Shown here: positions 45,925 to 55,824 of the stretch, one piece after another
Position numbering within the stretch: position 1 is the stretch's first letter
Layout of the letters: every line of letters starts with the position of its first letter
Origin: Clostridium jeddahitimonense
GTDB taxonomy: Bacteria; Bacillota; Clostridia; Clostridiales; Clostridiaceae
Length of the DNA stretch: 64,000 nt
Assembly (NCBI GenBank): GCA_000753455.2
Contig: LM994669.1
Span: 474-64,473 of the forward strand
Direction: 5' to 3'
Program-made: the position numbers and the translations under genes
Notes under the pieces: model-generated
Told to the model about the DNA's origin: nothing
Seen by the model: only the letters and a program-made list of their open reading frames with translations
The model's database searches: none

Positions 45925-46596
45925 ATGAGTAGAGTTGGGCAAAGAATTAAAGAAGCAAGATTAAAGTCTGGTATGTCTCAAAAAGTACTAGCTAAAAAGT
46001 TAGGAGTTGCTGAAAAATATATAAATGATGTTGAGCTTGGTAGAAAAGTAGTTCAAGAATCATTTATAGGTAAAGCAGCTAAAATATTAAATACAGACTT
46101 AAATGATATAAACATGGTAGTTACTGATGAAGCTCTTATGGAAGAAAGAAAGACATTAGAAGTAAATAAGAGGCCTAAAAAGGTTGAAACATCAGAGGTT
46201 TGGAATGATGCTTTTGCTTCTGTATTAAAGAGTGTACCTGTTTTTGATTATAGTTTAAATAGTATTAAGGGTAAAAAAGAATTACCAGTTCACTCAAATA
46301 AGGTAGAAGGTTTTCCACAGGATAAGGTTTTATATATAGAAGTTCAGGACAATGACATGTCTGGGTTTAGAATGGTTAAGGGCGATTTAGCTTTTGCACA
46401 TTTAGTAAAGGAACCTAGCAATAATGGAATTTTCCTTCTGGATTACAAAGGTGAAAGAATTATAAGACAATTAAAAAGCTTAGGTAATTCCAAGTATCTA
46501 TTAGTTAGTAATGGGGGAGCCTTACTTACAGAAACTGTTACAGTAAAAGACTTCGAAGTGGTAGCTAAATTAGAGAGAATAGAAATTAATTTATAA
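45925..46596 (+). CDS. XRE-family regulator with S24/LexA-like C-terminal domain
   Basis: 223 residues. Residues 5-60 form a Cro/CI helix-turn-helix (IKEARLKSGMSQKVLAKKLG). Residues about 130-220 resemble an S24 peptidase fold: VLYIEVQDNDMSGFRMVKGD carries Ser where S24 proteins have the catalytic Ser, with GERIIRQLKSL later; no Ala-Gly or Cys-Gly cleavage site is obvious. It could be a damage- or ligand-responsive repressor, but also a non-cleaving paralogue. Linked to DUF3783 by a 5-nt gap. Confidence 0.8.
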   Translation: MSRVGQRIKEARLKSGMSQKVLAKKLGVAEKYINDVELGRKVVQESFIGKAAKILNTDLNDINMVVTDEALMEERKTLEVNKRPKKVETSEVWNDAFASVLKSVPVFDYSLNSIKGKKELPVHSNKVEGFPQDKVLYIEVQDNDMSGFRMVKGDLAFAHLVKEPSNNGIFLLDYKGERIIRQLKSLGNSKYLLVSNGGALLTETVTVKDFEVVAKLERIEINL

Positions 46597-46622
46597 AAGA
46601 TGCTGAAAAGCATCTTTTTTTA
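46595..46622 (+). terminator. Terminator of the cyclophilin-DUF3783-XRE operon
   Basis: AAAAGATGC and GCATCTTTT around TGAAAA with a T-run; it overlaps the XRE stop codon. Confidence 0.88.
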
Positions 46623-46687
46623 TTGCAATAAATACAACGTTTTATTAATAAACATATACTAGTACTAGATTATAGAAATTTTTTGGG

Positions 46688-49600
46688 GTGATAATCATAG
46701 TAAATAATGAATATAGACAAGATTTCATAGGAGCATTAAAAAATTTACCAGCACAAGTTCTTAGTAAATTAAACATATCAACTACGTATTTGAATCAAAC
46801 AAGTAACAATTTAATAGAGGTTGTTATTATTTCTGGGGAAAGTGTGGATAAAATTAGACAAACTGTGGATAACTTGGGAGGTACTTATGAAGATCTAGGG
46901 TATAGCTTCGGTTTGGTGAAAATACCTGTGGATAAAGTTGTGGATTTATCTCTTGATCCACAAATTCAATATATTGAATTACCAAAGAGTCTTTATATAA
47001 CAGATTCTCAAGCAAATAGAGCTTCATGCGTGCAAACAGCACAAGGAGCATATAACTTGTTAGGAGAAGGAATACTAGTTGGCTTTATAGATACTGGAAT
47101 AGATTATACGCACCCTGCATTTATGAATGACGATGGAACTACAAGGATAGAGTATATATATGATTTAGATGGAGACGGAAAGATATATAATAAGACAATA
47201 ATAAATGAAGCATTAGCTTCAGACAATCCATTATCTATAGTACCTTCTAATGACATTGTAGGCCATGGAACTCATGTCGCTGGAATAGCTTGTGCAGGAG
47301 GAAGAATAGATCAAAAGTATTATGGGGTCGCGCCTAAAAGTTCAATTGCAATGGTAAAGGTAACAAGAACTCGATTTTCATTAAGTACTCTAATAATGAG
47401 AGGATTAAAATTTCTTGTTGATAGATCAAAAGAACTACAGATGCCATTGGTAGTTAATATTAGTTTGAGTACTAATGATGGGGCGCATAATGGAAGTAGT
47501 CTTTTAGAGCAGTATATCCAAACTGTATCCAGTCTAGAGAAAATAACTATAGTTATTGCAGGTGGTAATGAGGGGGAGGCGGCTCATCACATTGGAGGAA
47601 AGATAACTTCAGAAAATAAAATAGATTTTAATGTAGCTAGAGATGAAACTATAGTTTCTATAAATTTATATAAGTCGGTTTTACCTCAATTGACTTTAGA
47701 GGTGATATCTCCAGATGGAAAAACTAGTGGAATAATTGATGTAGTTGAAGGATTTAATAGTGGAGTTGTGGGATCAACTCGGTATGATATATATAATACT
47801 GGGCCTAAACCATTTGATATAAGTGGTGAGATAGGGATAGTATTACAGGGATTAAGAGGATTCATTACAAGTGGACAATGGACAATTGTTTTAAGAAGAG
47901 TAAATGATTATGAAGGAACTTTTGATATGTGGCTACCTATATCTGAAGGATTAAATATAAGCACAAAGTTTTTAAATCCTACGATATATAATACCTTAGG
48001 TATTCCTGCTACAGTTAGAAATGTGATATCAGTAGGAAGCTATAATTTTTTAACAAATACTATTTCACCATTTAGTGGAAGAGGAAGATTATATAATGGT
48101 GGAGAGATAAAACCAGATGTTGTAGCACCAGGAGAGAATATAGAATCAGCTATACCAAATAGGAGTTTTGGACCTAAGACTGGAACTTCAATGGCTACAC
48201 CTAATGTAACAGGAATATGTGCACTGATGACAGAATGGGGAACTGTTAAGAAAAATGATCCATATCTCTATGGAGAAAGGTTAAGATATTATTTATTGAT
48301 AGGAGCTAAGAGAAATAGAAGAGATGTACTTTATCCAGATCCATCTTGGGGATATGGAGAAGTCTGTGCTTATGATAGCTTAAGTTTAGTGACTGAAGTT
48401 ATAAATAGCTTAGTGAGAGATAAAAATTGTGATAGTAGAAATAGTAGACAAGAAAATGTAAATATAACTGAAAATCCATCTAATGCAACAACGAATAATG
48501 CTCAAAATGTAACTACAGACATAGGTAATATACCTAATACATCTAATAATATTGTTATACCTCCTTCTACAGTGAGTAATATAGATAGTAACGATATATT
48601 TGCATTAGTTGAAGTCCCTAGTAGAAGTGTTTTATCGGAAGTCTTAAGAAGAAAAGGAATTAAAGGGGTATCAATTTCAGATACATTTGGGATAATAATT
48701 GCTCCGGAGTCTGAACTTGTTGATATTGAGAGTTTAGGAGTACAAGTAGTTAATGTAGAAATATCTTCTCTATTAACTTTATGTCAGATTACTCCTTTAG
48801 AAGCTTCTGGAATAAATAATATAAGGAATAATCCTTATTTAAGGTTAAATGGACGAGGAGTATTAGTAGGAATAATAGATACAGGCATAGATTATTTAAA
48901 CAAAGAATTTATGCGGGAAGACGATACGTCAAGAATATTTAGAATATGGGATCAAACTATTCAAGGTGATAAAGAGATTTATGATTTAAATTATGGAATA
49001 GAGTATACACAAGAGCAAATAAATGAAGCAATAAAACTACAAAAAGATGGAGGAAATCCATATAGTATAGTTCAGACCAGAGATACCGTAGGTCACGGTA
49101 CTGAAATGGCTAGCATAATTGGAGCAAGAGGGAGGGATGCAGAATTAACGGGAGCTGCGCCAGATTGTGAATTTGTAGTAGTAAAATTAACACCAGCAAA
49201 TAAAGTAGAATTACAGAGAGCTTTCATAGATTCAAATGTTACAAGTTATACGCCATTAAGCGTATTATTAGCTGTTAGATATATTGGATCTATTGCACAG
49301 CAATTTAATAGACCTTTAGTTATATATATTCCATTAGGAACTAATATTGGTTCTCATACAGGAAATGGTCTTATAGAAGCAACAGTTAATAGTTATACTG
49401 GTAGAATTGCTACTATAGCTGTAATACCAACAGGAAATCAGGGAAATACAGAGACTCATACAGAAGGAGTTATACAAAAAGCAGGAGATTATAAGGATAT
49501 AGAGATAAGGGTCGGAGCAAGGCAAAAAGTTTTGCCCATAGAGATATGGGTGGACAAACCTAATAGAGTAATATTATCAATAGTATCGCCTTCAGGTGAA

Positions 49601-50347
49601 ATTATCCAAGATATGACATCGAAAAATACTACTAATAGAAAAATTAAGTTTACTTATGAAGGAACTGAAATGATAGTTAACTTTACTAACCCAGAGCAGA
49701 GTACAGGTGATGGATTAATATATATACGAGCATCTAATTTAAGAGAGGGTATATGGAAATTTAGATTGACAGGAGAGTATATAGTAAATGGTAATTATTA
49801 TTCATGGATACCTCAAAGAGAGTTATTAGATTCAGAAACTAGATTTTTAAGTCCGGTTGAATATACTACGTTAACACTTCCAAGTACTTCACAAGGAGCT
49901 TTATCAGTGGCATATTACAATCAAAATAATAATTCTGTAGTTGGAGAATCAGGAAGAGGATATACTAGAGATAATAACATAAAACCGGATATTGCAGCAG
50001 GTGGAGTTAATGCAGTAGTAACAAGCACAGGTGGAGGAAAAAAGATAATAACTGGTTCTTCAGTTGCAGGGGCTGTTGTTAGTGGAGGATGTGCGCTAAT
50101 ACTACAATGGGCAATAGTAGATGGAAATGATCCAACGTTATATGCTAGCCAAGTAAGGAGTTATGTAATTAGTGGAGCGAAAGGTAGACAGGGTGATGTA
50201 TATCCTAATAGAGAATGGGGATATGGAATGTTTGACCTAGAAGAAGTGTTTAATGTAATAAGAGATGTATATTCACCTAATTTTACAACCCTGAATAGAT
50301 ATGATGAGTATAGTGTTGGAGATTTATTTGTAAGAAAACCTAAATAA
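46688..50347 (+). CDS. Tandem Csp-type subtilisin-like germination protease (CspBA-like fusion)
   Basis: About 1219 residues with two complete S8 protease units. Unit 1: pro-region to about 125, then Asp135 (GFIDTGID), His193 (VGHGTHVAG) and Ser501 (TGTSMATP). An Asn/Thr-rich linker covers about 595-640. Unit 2: pro-like segment from 645, then Asp731 (GIIDTGID), His803 (VGHGTEMAS) and Ser1125 (ITGSSVAG), with the oxyanion Asn region as PTGNQG. Csp proteases activate the cortex-lytic zymogen SleC during spore germination, and sleC follows by 71 nt. The start is unclear: GTG 46688 lies inside the GGGGTGAT ribosome site, and an upstream stop at 46673 excludes longer forms. Confidence 0.87.
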   Translation: MIIIVNNEYRQDFIGALKNLPAQVLSKLNISTTYLNQTSNNLIEVVIISGESVDKIRQTVDNLGGTYEDLGYSFGLVKIPVDKVVDLSLDPQIQYIELPKSLYITDSQANRASCVQTAQGAYNLLGEGILVGFIDTGIDYTHPAFMNDDGTTRIEYIYDLDGDGKIYNKTIINEALASDNPLSIVPSNDIVGHGTHVAGIACAGGRIDQKYYGVAPKSSIAMVKVTRTRFSLSTLIMRGLKFLVDRSKELQMPLVVNISLSTNDGAHNGSSLLEQYIQTVSSLEKITIVIAGGNEGEAAHHIGGKITSENKIDFNVARDETIVSINLYKSVLPQLTLEVISPDGKTSGIIDVVEGFNSGVVGSTRYDIYNTGPKPFDISGEIGIVLQGLRGFITSGQWTIVLRRVNDYEGTFDMWLPISEGLNISTKFLNPTIYNTLGIPATVRNVISVGSYNFLTNTISPFSGRGRLYNGGEIKPDVVAPGENIESAIPNRSFGPKTGTSMATPNVTGICALMTEWGTVKKNDPYLYGERLRYYLLIGAKRNRRDVLYPDPSWGYGEVCAYDSLSLVTEVINSLVRDKNCDSRNSRQENVNITENPSNATTNNAQNVTTDIGNIPNTSNNIVIPPSTVSNIDSNDIFALVEVPSRSVLSEVLRRKGIKGVSISDTFGIIIAPESELVDIESLGVQVVNVEISSLLTLCQITPLEASGINNIRNNPYLRLNGRGVLVGIIDTGIDYLNKEFMREDDTSRIFRIWDQTIQGDKEIYDLNYGIEYTQEQINEAIKLQKDGGNPYSIVQTRDTVGHGTEMASIIGARGRDAELTGAAPDCEFVVVKLTPANKVELQRAFIDSNVTSYTPLSVLLAVRYIGSIAQQFNRPLVIYIPLGTNIGSHTGNGLIEATVNSYTGRIATIAVIPTGNQGNTETHTEGVIQKAGDYKDIEIRVGARQKVLPIEIWVDKPNRVILSIVSPSGEIIQDMTSKNTTNRKIKFTYEGTEMIVNFTNPEQSTGDGLIYIRASNLREGIWKFRLTGEYIVNGNYYSWIPQRELLDSETRFLSPVEYTTLTLPSTSQGALSVAYYNQNNNSVVGESGRGYTRDNNIKPDIAAGGVNAVVTSTGGGKKIITGSSVAGAVVSGGCALILQWAIVDGNDPTLYASQVRSYVISGAKGRQGDVYPNREWGYGMFDLEEVFNVIRDVYSPNFTTLNRYDEYSVGDLFVRKPK

Positions 50348-50418
50348 ATTTAATATAGTAACTAATTAAGAGTAAAAATCATATTAATATTAATGGAGAA
50401 ATATATTAAGGAGAAATC

Positions 50419-51756
50419 ATGGCTGAAAAGGGAAGGTTAAAAATACAATGTTACGTAAATGATACCTATATACCGATAGATGGTACTAAAGCTATATTGA
50501 GGCCATCAGCAGGACAAGAGGGAGAAAGTAAAGAAGTAAATCTTGTTACGAACTCATCAGGAGAAACAGAAGTAATAGAATTAGATGCACCTCCATTTGC
50601 ATATTCTCAAGAACCATCTAGACCAACACCATATAGTTTATACGATTTAAGAATTGTAAGAGATGGATTCCAAGATCTGCTGATAAATGGTGTTCAAATT
50701 TTTTCACAATCTCTTGCCATTCAACCTTGCTATTTAATTCCATCTAGCGAAATTCTTAGAAGTAATACAAGGGCTGATGTTATAAATATAGCGCCAAATA
50801 CTCTAAATGGTAACTACCCAGCTAAGATACCTGAAGAGGTAGATAAGCCATTACCACCACCAACAAGTGGAGTTGTGTTGCCAAAGCCAGTAGTTCCAGA
50901 GTTTATAACAGTACATGCAGGAAGCCCTAATAATGATTCAGCGCCGAATTATAGGGTGACATATAAGGATTATATTAAGAATGTAGCCTCTTGTGAGATA
51001 TATTCTACTTGGCCGGAAAGTACCATAAGAGCTAATGTATATGCGATAATATCTTTTACTCTTAATAGAATATATACAGAATGGTATAGGGGAAAAGGAA
51101 AAAATTATGATATAACAAATTCAACCGCATATGATCACGCATTTAATTATGGAAGAAATTTATATGATAGCATAAGTGTTATAGTAGATGATATATTTTC
51201 AACCTATATTAGGAGATTTGGAAGAAAACAACCTTTATTAACACAGTATTGTGATGGAAAGAACGTTCAATGCCCTGGTTGGATGACACAATGGGGAAGT
51301 AAATATCTTGGAGACCAAGGTCAAGTACCATTTGATATATTGACCCACTTCTATGGCAATGATATAGAGCTAGTAACAGCGGAAGTTGTTGAAGGATCAC
51401 CTAAATCTTATCCTGGTTATGATTTAACAGTTGGTTCAAGTGGGCCAGAAGTTCAAACTATACAAGAGCAATTAAATAGAATAGCTCAAAATTATCCACT
51501 TATCCCCAAGGTTGCTGTAGATGGAGTTTTTGGTAATTCAACTAGTGAATCAGTAAAAGTATTCCAAAGTGTATTCAATTTACCTCAGACTGGAGTAGTG
51601 GATTACGCAACATGGTACAAGATATCAGATGTATATGTTGGAGTAACAAGAATTGCAGAATTAAGAGGATCAGTTAAGAAGACATTTATACCACCAGTAT
51701 CATTTGATATAATGAACAACAAGAATGTACCTACATTAACTTATTTTGATGATTGA
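50419..51756 (+). CDS. sleC: Spore cortex-lytic enzyme SleC (zymogen)
   Basis: 445 residues. A 150-residue pro-region precedes SGVVLPKPVVPEFITVH (150-166), which matches the site where Csp proteases release mature SleC in C. perfringens (before a VLP-like start). The middle carries the SpoIID-like lytic region (SCEIYSTWPESTIRANVYAI and the QWG block near 296). Residues about 355-425 are a peptidoglycan-binding repeat, VGSSGPEVQTIQEQLN and VDGVFGNSTSESVKVFQ. It degrades spore cortex. ATG 50419 follows AAGGAG. Expected to be made in the mother cell late in sporulation. Confidence 0.9.
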   Translation: MAEKGRLKIQCYVNDTYIPIDGTKAILRPSAGQEGESKEVNLVTNSSGETEVIELDAPPFAYSQEPSRPTPYSLYDLRIVRDGFQDLLINGVQIFSQSLAIQPCYLIPSSEILRSNTRADVINIAPNTLNGNYPAKIPEEVDKPLPPPTSGVVLPKPVVPEFITVHAGSPNNDSAPNYRVTYKDYIKNVASCEIYSTWPESTIRANVYAIISFTLNRIYTEWYRGKGKNYDITNSTAYDHAFNYGRNLYDSISVIVDDIFSTYIRRFGRKQPLLTQYCDGKNVQCPGWMTQWGSKYLGDQGQVPFDILTHFYGNDIELVTAEVVEGSPKSYPGYDLTVGSSGPEVQTIQEQLNRIAQNYPLIPKVAVDGVFGNSTSESVKVFQSVFNLPQTGVVDYATWYKISDVYVGVTRIAELRGSVKKTFIPPVSFDIMNNKNVPTLTYFDD

Positions 51757-51779
51757 AGTCAACTAAGAATGAAAGATGA

Positions 51780-51873
51780 AAAATGACAAATTAATGAATA
51801 AAATTAGCTTTACTGATTTTATTAAATATATTTTTAGAAACTGCATATGCAGTTTCTACATTAATTTGTCATT
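51780..51873. repeat. Nested inverted repeats after sleC
   Basis: An outer pair, AATGACAAATTAATG (near 51782) and CATTAATTTGTCATT (51859-51873), encloses a perfect palindrome AGAAACTGCAT/ATGCAGTTTCT at 51836-51857. Neither strand has a proper T-tract after the inner stem. Related ATTAATG-bearing sequence occurs after the genes ending at 24887 and 34224, suggesting a family of intergenic repeats. Confidence 0.55.
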
Positions 51874-51879
51874 ATAAAT

Positions 51880-52944
51880 TTATAATTTATTAAGTTCTTT
51901 TTTATGTTTAATGTAAAAATAAATACATTGAGATATAAATATTAAACTTAATATACCAAAAAGAGGATAAAGTGTAGATATTAAATTACTAAATCCTATT
52001 TGTGATATAGGTAATGCAAGAGCAAGCACTAAGAAAATTCCATGCTTAAACTTTATATTAAAAGTTTGTTCTAAGCTTTTACTTATAGAGTAAACATCAG
52101 AAACTTCTGTAGAGAACATTTCTAACCATATTATTATTAGTAATACAGCTTGGATTATATGACCGAATCTTTGGGCTACTAATAATAGAGGTATCTCATA
52201 TTGATATATATATGGCTGATTAATAAATAATAATAAGTTAATTATGCAAGAAAGTAATGTCAAACCTAATGCTCCAAAAATAACTCCATAAACCATAATA
52301 TTAGATTTTTTTACTTCATTACTTAAAGGTACTAAAACACCAGAACAGCAAAGGATATTGTAGCCAGCATAAAGAATTGTAGATAAAATAACCCCGTTCT
52401 TCTGTGGTTCAATACTGGTTATAAATTCAAAGTTTAATGTGTCCTTAGCAAATAAGAAATAAAGTATAAATATTACTGTAATTGTAGTTATTAATGCTGG
52501 AACGATAAAAGAGTTTACTTCAATTAAGCCATTTGTATCTCTTAATAAAAAGATAGAAGCTATTGCGAGCATAATTAAAGTTCCGACAATTTTAGGTATA
52601 CCAAAAAATTGATTAATTAAAGCACCACTGCCAGCTAAGATTATAGAGGCGCTAGAAAGTAAATAAACAGTTGTAATTATCCCTGTTATTTTTCCTAAGA
52701 GATTTGGACTAATTACTTTTAATACGTCAGTATAGGAGTTAAGTTTATAGGCGATTCCTATTTTACAAATAATAGAACCCATTATGACATAGAAAATACC
52801 ACAAAATATTATTCCAAAGAAACTACTTAGTCCATATGAAGTAAAAAATTGAGTTATTTCCTTGCCAGAGGCGAGTCCAGCACCTACAATTGTTCCTATA
52901 AACACTACAGCTATCTGAAAAATTTTAGTTAAATCTTTTTTCAA
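51880..52944 (-). CDS. YkvI-family membrane transporter-like protein
   Basis: 354 residues, about 10 helices. The first helix FIGTIVGAGLASGKEITQFF at 16-35 has the unwound G-x-G pattern of LeuT/APC-fold carriers. Substrate unknown. The start is TTG 52944, six nt after GGGGGG; no ATG is nearby. Confidence 0.8.
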   Translation of the reverse strand: MKKDLTKIFQIAVVFIGTIVGAGLASGKEITQFFTSYGLSSFFGIIFCGIFYVIMGSIICKIGIAYKLNSYTDVLKVISPNLLGKITGIITTVYLLSSASIILAGSGALINQFFGIPKIVGTLIMLAIASIFLLRDTNGLIEVNSFIVPALITTITVIFILYFLFAKDTLNFEFITSIEPQKNGVILSTILYAGYNILCCSGVLVPLSNEVKKSNIMVYGVIFGALGLTLLSCIINLLLFINQPYIYQYEIPLLLVAQRFGHIIQAVLLIIIWLEMFSTEVSDVYSISKSLEQTFNIKFKHGIFLVLALALPISQIGFSNLISTLYPLFGILSLIFISQCIYFYIKHKKELNKL

Positions 52945-53091
52945 TTATATCCCCCCAATATATTCCTAATATAAAATATATAAGTTTTACAGTAGTTTTA
53001 TTCTTTATTTATGAATAACATAAAGTTTTATAGAAAAAATAAAATTATATGACTAGTTTTAGAAAGAATAAAATTAAAGGTGGTTATTAAA

Positions 53092-54177
53092 TTGAGAAGA
53101 AATAAATCACTAGTAGTAATTATAATGTTAATGATAACAATTTTACTTGGATGTTCACAAATAGAAAAAAAAGATGATGTAGCTATCAATTTATTTGATA
53201 TGAAGAAAGCGGATGATATAGTGAAAGAATACTTGAATAATATCGTTTCAGGAGATTTAGAGAGTGCTAATAGCTTACTTTCTGAAGAATTATTAACTTC
53301 AAACAAGAACAGTGGGGAAGGTGTTTCAAAAATTATATCATTTAAACCAGACCAATCTATAGAAGGCAGTAATTATGCTTACTTTATTTATAATATTGTG
53401 CGAAGTTCAGACGTTGAGCCAAAAAGTGATCTAGAGAATATTACTTTTAAGATTAGAAAACAAAACAAGGAATATAAAATTGATGAAGTTAAATCAAAAT
53501 CAGAAAAAGAGATTTATATAAAAGGTAGTGGATTACGTATTATTGGTGAGGAGGGTGGAAAAAGTAGCTTAGTTATTAATTTAAATACATTACCTCAAGA
53601 TACATACTTAAGAGATAACAAAATAATGCTCTATAAAGATGTTGTTCCTAAAGATTCTTTTGGAAAGGTATGTTTAAGCTTTACTGGCAATAGGGTAGCT
53701 ATAACAACAACTAATAATAAAGATTCTTATATTTGTATAGCTTATATAGATGAAGCTTTGATGTCTAGTGCTCAACCTGGTGGCGATGGTGGAAATTCAG
53801 AAGCAAGTTTAGGAACTGGAAATATTGACTCATTGGAAGATGTTTTAGAGAAACCTATTGCACAAAAGTTAGTCACAGTAGATTTGTTAAAGGGGAGTAA
53901 AGTAACAAAATTTATCTTTTCTCCAGAAGAAGACATATTACAAGTAAGTTATAACAATGAGTATAATAAGGAACGAATAAAATTATATAAAAGTGATGAT
54001 GGCTCATTAATTCAAACAGAGCTAGATACGATGTTTCCACAAGATAAATATAATATTTCTAATGGAAAGTTTGAAGAAGATGTTTTTAAATTTAAGGTAA
54101 CTGCTTCTGATGGTGAAGAAAATACTAATGGTAACTATATTTTGGATTTAAAAAACTTAGATATTAATAAGTTGTAA
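53092..54177 (+). CDS. Predicted lipoprotein, sporulation/germination-like GerM-type context unknown
   Basis: 361 residues. The signal peptide ends in the lipobox ILLGC with Cys21, so it should be lipid-anchored outside the membrane. Residues 30-100 resemble a helical NTF2- or DUF4878-like module (KADDIVKEYLNNIVSGDLESANSLLS). The middle is beta-rich with a glycine-rich loop PGGDGGNSEASLGTGN. No family assigned. TTG 53092 is 8 nt after AAAGGTGG; an in-frame GTG at 53080 overlaps that Shine-Dalgarno. It is followed after 53 nt by the radical SAM gene. Confidence 0.7.
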   Translation: MRRNKSLVVIIMLMITILLGCSQIEKKDDVAINLFDMKKADDIVKEYLNNIVSGDLESANSLLSEELLTSNKNSGEGVSKIISFKPDQSIEGSNYAYFIYNIVRSSDVEPKSDLENITFKIRKQNKEYKIDEVKSKSEKEIYIKGSGLRIIGEEGGKSSLVINLNTLPQDTYLRDNKIMLYKDVVPKDSFGKVCLSFTGNRVAITTTNNKDSYICIAYIDEALMSSAQPGGDGGNSEASLGTGNIDSLEDVLEKPIAQKLVTVDLLKGSKVTKFIFSPEEDILQVSYNNEYNKERIKLYKSDDGSLIQTELDTMFPQDKYNISNGKFEEDVFKFKVTASDGEENTNGNYILDLKNLDINKL

Positions 54178-54230
54178 TTGATAAACAAGTGTTTTAAAAT
54201 AGTTTTAAAACATAAAAGTAGGAGTTACAC

Positions 54231-55163
54231 ATGAGAAAAGAATGGAATGGTAAAAGATATCATAGTTTAAATTATTTCCTAAGAAATAAATTTAATGAAA
54301 AAATATATAAAATATCATTAGATGGAGGATTTACTTGTCCCAATAGAGATGGAAAAGTAGCTAAAGGTGGATGTACTTTCTGTAGTGCTAGAGGTTCAGG
54401 AGATTATGCTGGTAGTAGAATATTATCTATAAATGAACAATTTAATGATAGAAAAAAAATGATGGAGAAAAAGTGGAAGGATGGGAAATATATTGCTTAC
54501 TTCCAAGCATATACAAACACCTATGCTCCAGTAGAAGAACTGCGACAAAAGTATGAAGAAGCTATAAAACAAGAAAATGTAGTAGCATTATCTATAGCAA
54601 CAAGACCTGATTGCTTAGATGATGATGTAGTAGATTTACTTGAAGAGATAAGTAAAAAAACTTATCTTTGGGTAGAGCTTGGGCTTCAAACTATAAATGA
54701 TGAAAGCGCAAGAAACTTTAATAGAGGATATGACTTCAAAGTTTTTGAAGAAGGAATAAAGAAGCTTCAAGATAGAAATATTGAGATTGTAGTACACACT
54801 ATCTTTGGGCTACCAGGTGAAACTAAAGAGGATATGTTAAAGACCGTTGATTATGTAGCTCATTCAGGAGCGCAGGGAATAAAGTTCCATTTGCTTCATT
54901 TAATGAGCGGAACACAAATGGTTAAGCAATATGAAAGTGGAGAATTAAAATTATTAAGTCAGGAAGATTATATCGATTTAATATGTAAGGGTATAGCTAT
55001 GATACCGCAAGATATGGTTGTACATAGATTAACTGGAGATGCACCAAGAGAAAGTTTAATTGGGCCAATGTGGAGTTTGAAAAAATGGGAAGTTTTAAAT
55101 GCTATAGATAAAGCATTGGTTGATAATGATATTTATCAAGGAAAAAATTATATAGAAAAGTAA
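54231..55163 (+). CDS. TIGR01212-type radical SAM protein (YhcC/YtqA-like)
   Basis: 310 residues. The cluster-binding cysteines lie in CPNRDGKVAKGGCTFC (residues about 34-49), a spaced variant typical of this family. GLQTINDESARNFNRGYDF and VVHTIFGLPGETKEDM are SAM-barrel motifs. The reaction is unknown. ATG 54231 follows AGGAG. Confidence 0.9.
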   Translation: MRKEWNGKRYHSLNYFLRNKFNEKIYKISLDGGFTCPNRDGKVAKGGCTFCSARGSGDYAGSRILSINEQFNDRKKMMEKKWKDGKYIAYFQAYTNTYAPVEELRQKYEEAIKQENVVALSIATRPDCLDDDVVDLLEEISKKTYLWVELGLQTINDESARNFNRGYDFKVFEEGIKKLQDRNIEIVVHTIFGLPGETKEDMLKTVDYVAHSGAQGIKFHLLHLMSGTQMVKQYESGELKLLSQEDYIDLICKGIAMIPQDMVVHRLTGDAPRESLIGPMWSLKKWEVLNAIDKALVDNDIYQGKNYIEK

Positions 55164-55185
55164 AAAAGTTTTATTTTTATAAAGA

Positions 55186-55208
55186 AAGAGTGCATAGCAC
55201 TCTTTTTT
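55186..55208 (+). terminator. Terminator after the radical SAM gene
   Basis: AAGAGTGC and GCACTCTT around ATA, followed by T residues. Confidence 0.87.
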
Positions 55209-55278
55209 AATTTAAAATAAAAATTAAAGGAACAAATTATGAAAATTAAAAGTCTAATTTTTGAAGGGAGCGGATGAT

Positions 55279-55824
55279 GTGGAGGCTTCAGTGGAGACTC
55301 AAAATAACGATGTTATGAGTTTAGATGTAAAAAGAGCAAAGCGTGGAGATAAGGATGCCTTTTGTAATCTTATAAGAATAAATAAGATATCCATGTATAG
55401 GGTAGCAAAATCTATATTAAGTAAAGAAGAAGATGTGGAAGATGCTGTTTCAGAAGCTATATTAAAGGCATATAAGAATATAAAATCATTAAAAGATGAA
55501 AGTTTTTTTAAGACTTGGCTTATTAGAATAGTGATAAATGAGAGTAATACTCTTTATAAAAAAAGAAGCAGAGAAATATCAGTTGAAAATGAGCATTTCG
55601 TAAATCTACAAGTTAATGATAAATACAAAGATGTGACTTTATATAATGCTATAAATGCCTTAGATGATGATTTAAGGACGACAACTATATTATTTTATTT
55701 TGAGGATATGAAATATAAAGATATAGCAAAAGTCTTAGATATAAAAGAAGGAACTGTAAAGTCTAGGTTATCGAGAGCGAAGGAGAAATTATACAATATT
55801 TTAAAGGAGGAGCTTCATGGATAA
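55279..55824 (+). CDS. ECF-type RNA polymerase sigma factor
   Basis: 181 residues. Region 2 covers RAKRGDKDAFCNLIRINK to EDAVSEAILKAYKNI with FFKTWLIRIVINE; region 4 is MKYKDIAKVLDIKEGTVKSRLSRAKEKL at the end. It directs transcription of a stress or envelope regulon. The start is taken as GTG 55279, 8 nt after AAGGGAG; a TTG at 55261 precedes that site. Its 3' end overlaps the anti-sigma gene by 8 nt. Confidence 0.9.
   Translation: MEASVETQNNDVMSLDVKRAKRGDKDAFCNLIRINKISMYRVAKSILSKEEDVEDAVSEAILKAYKNIKSLKDESFFKTWLIRIVINESNTLYKKRSREISVENEHFVNLQVNDKYKDVTLYNAINALDDDLRTTTILFYFEDMKYKDIAKVLDIKEGTVKSRLSRAKEKLYNILKEELHG

Noticed and set aside
45925..46596. The XRE/S24 protein as LexA itself
   Set aside because: Its N-terminus is a Cro/CI helix-turn-helix, not the LexA winged helix, and no Ala-Gly cleavage site is evident.
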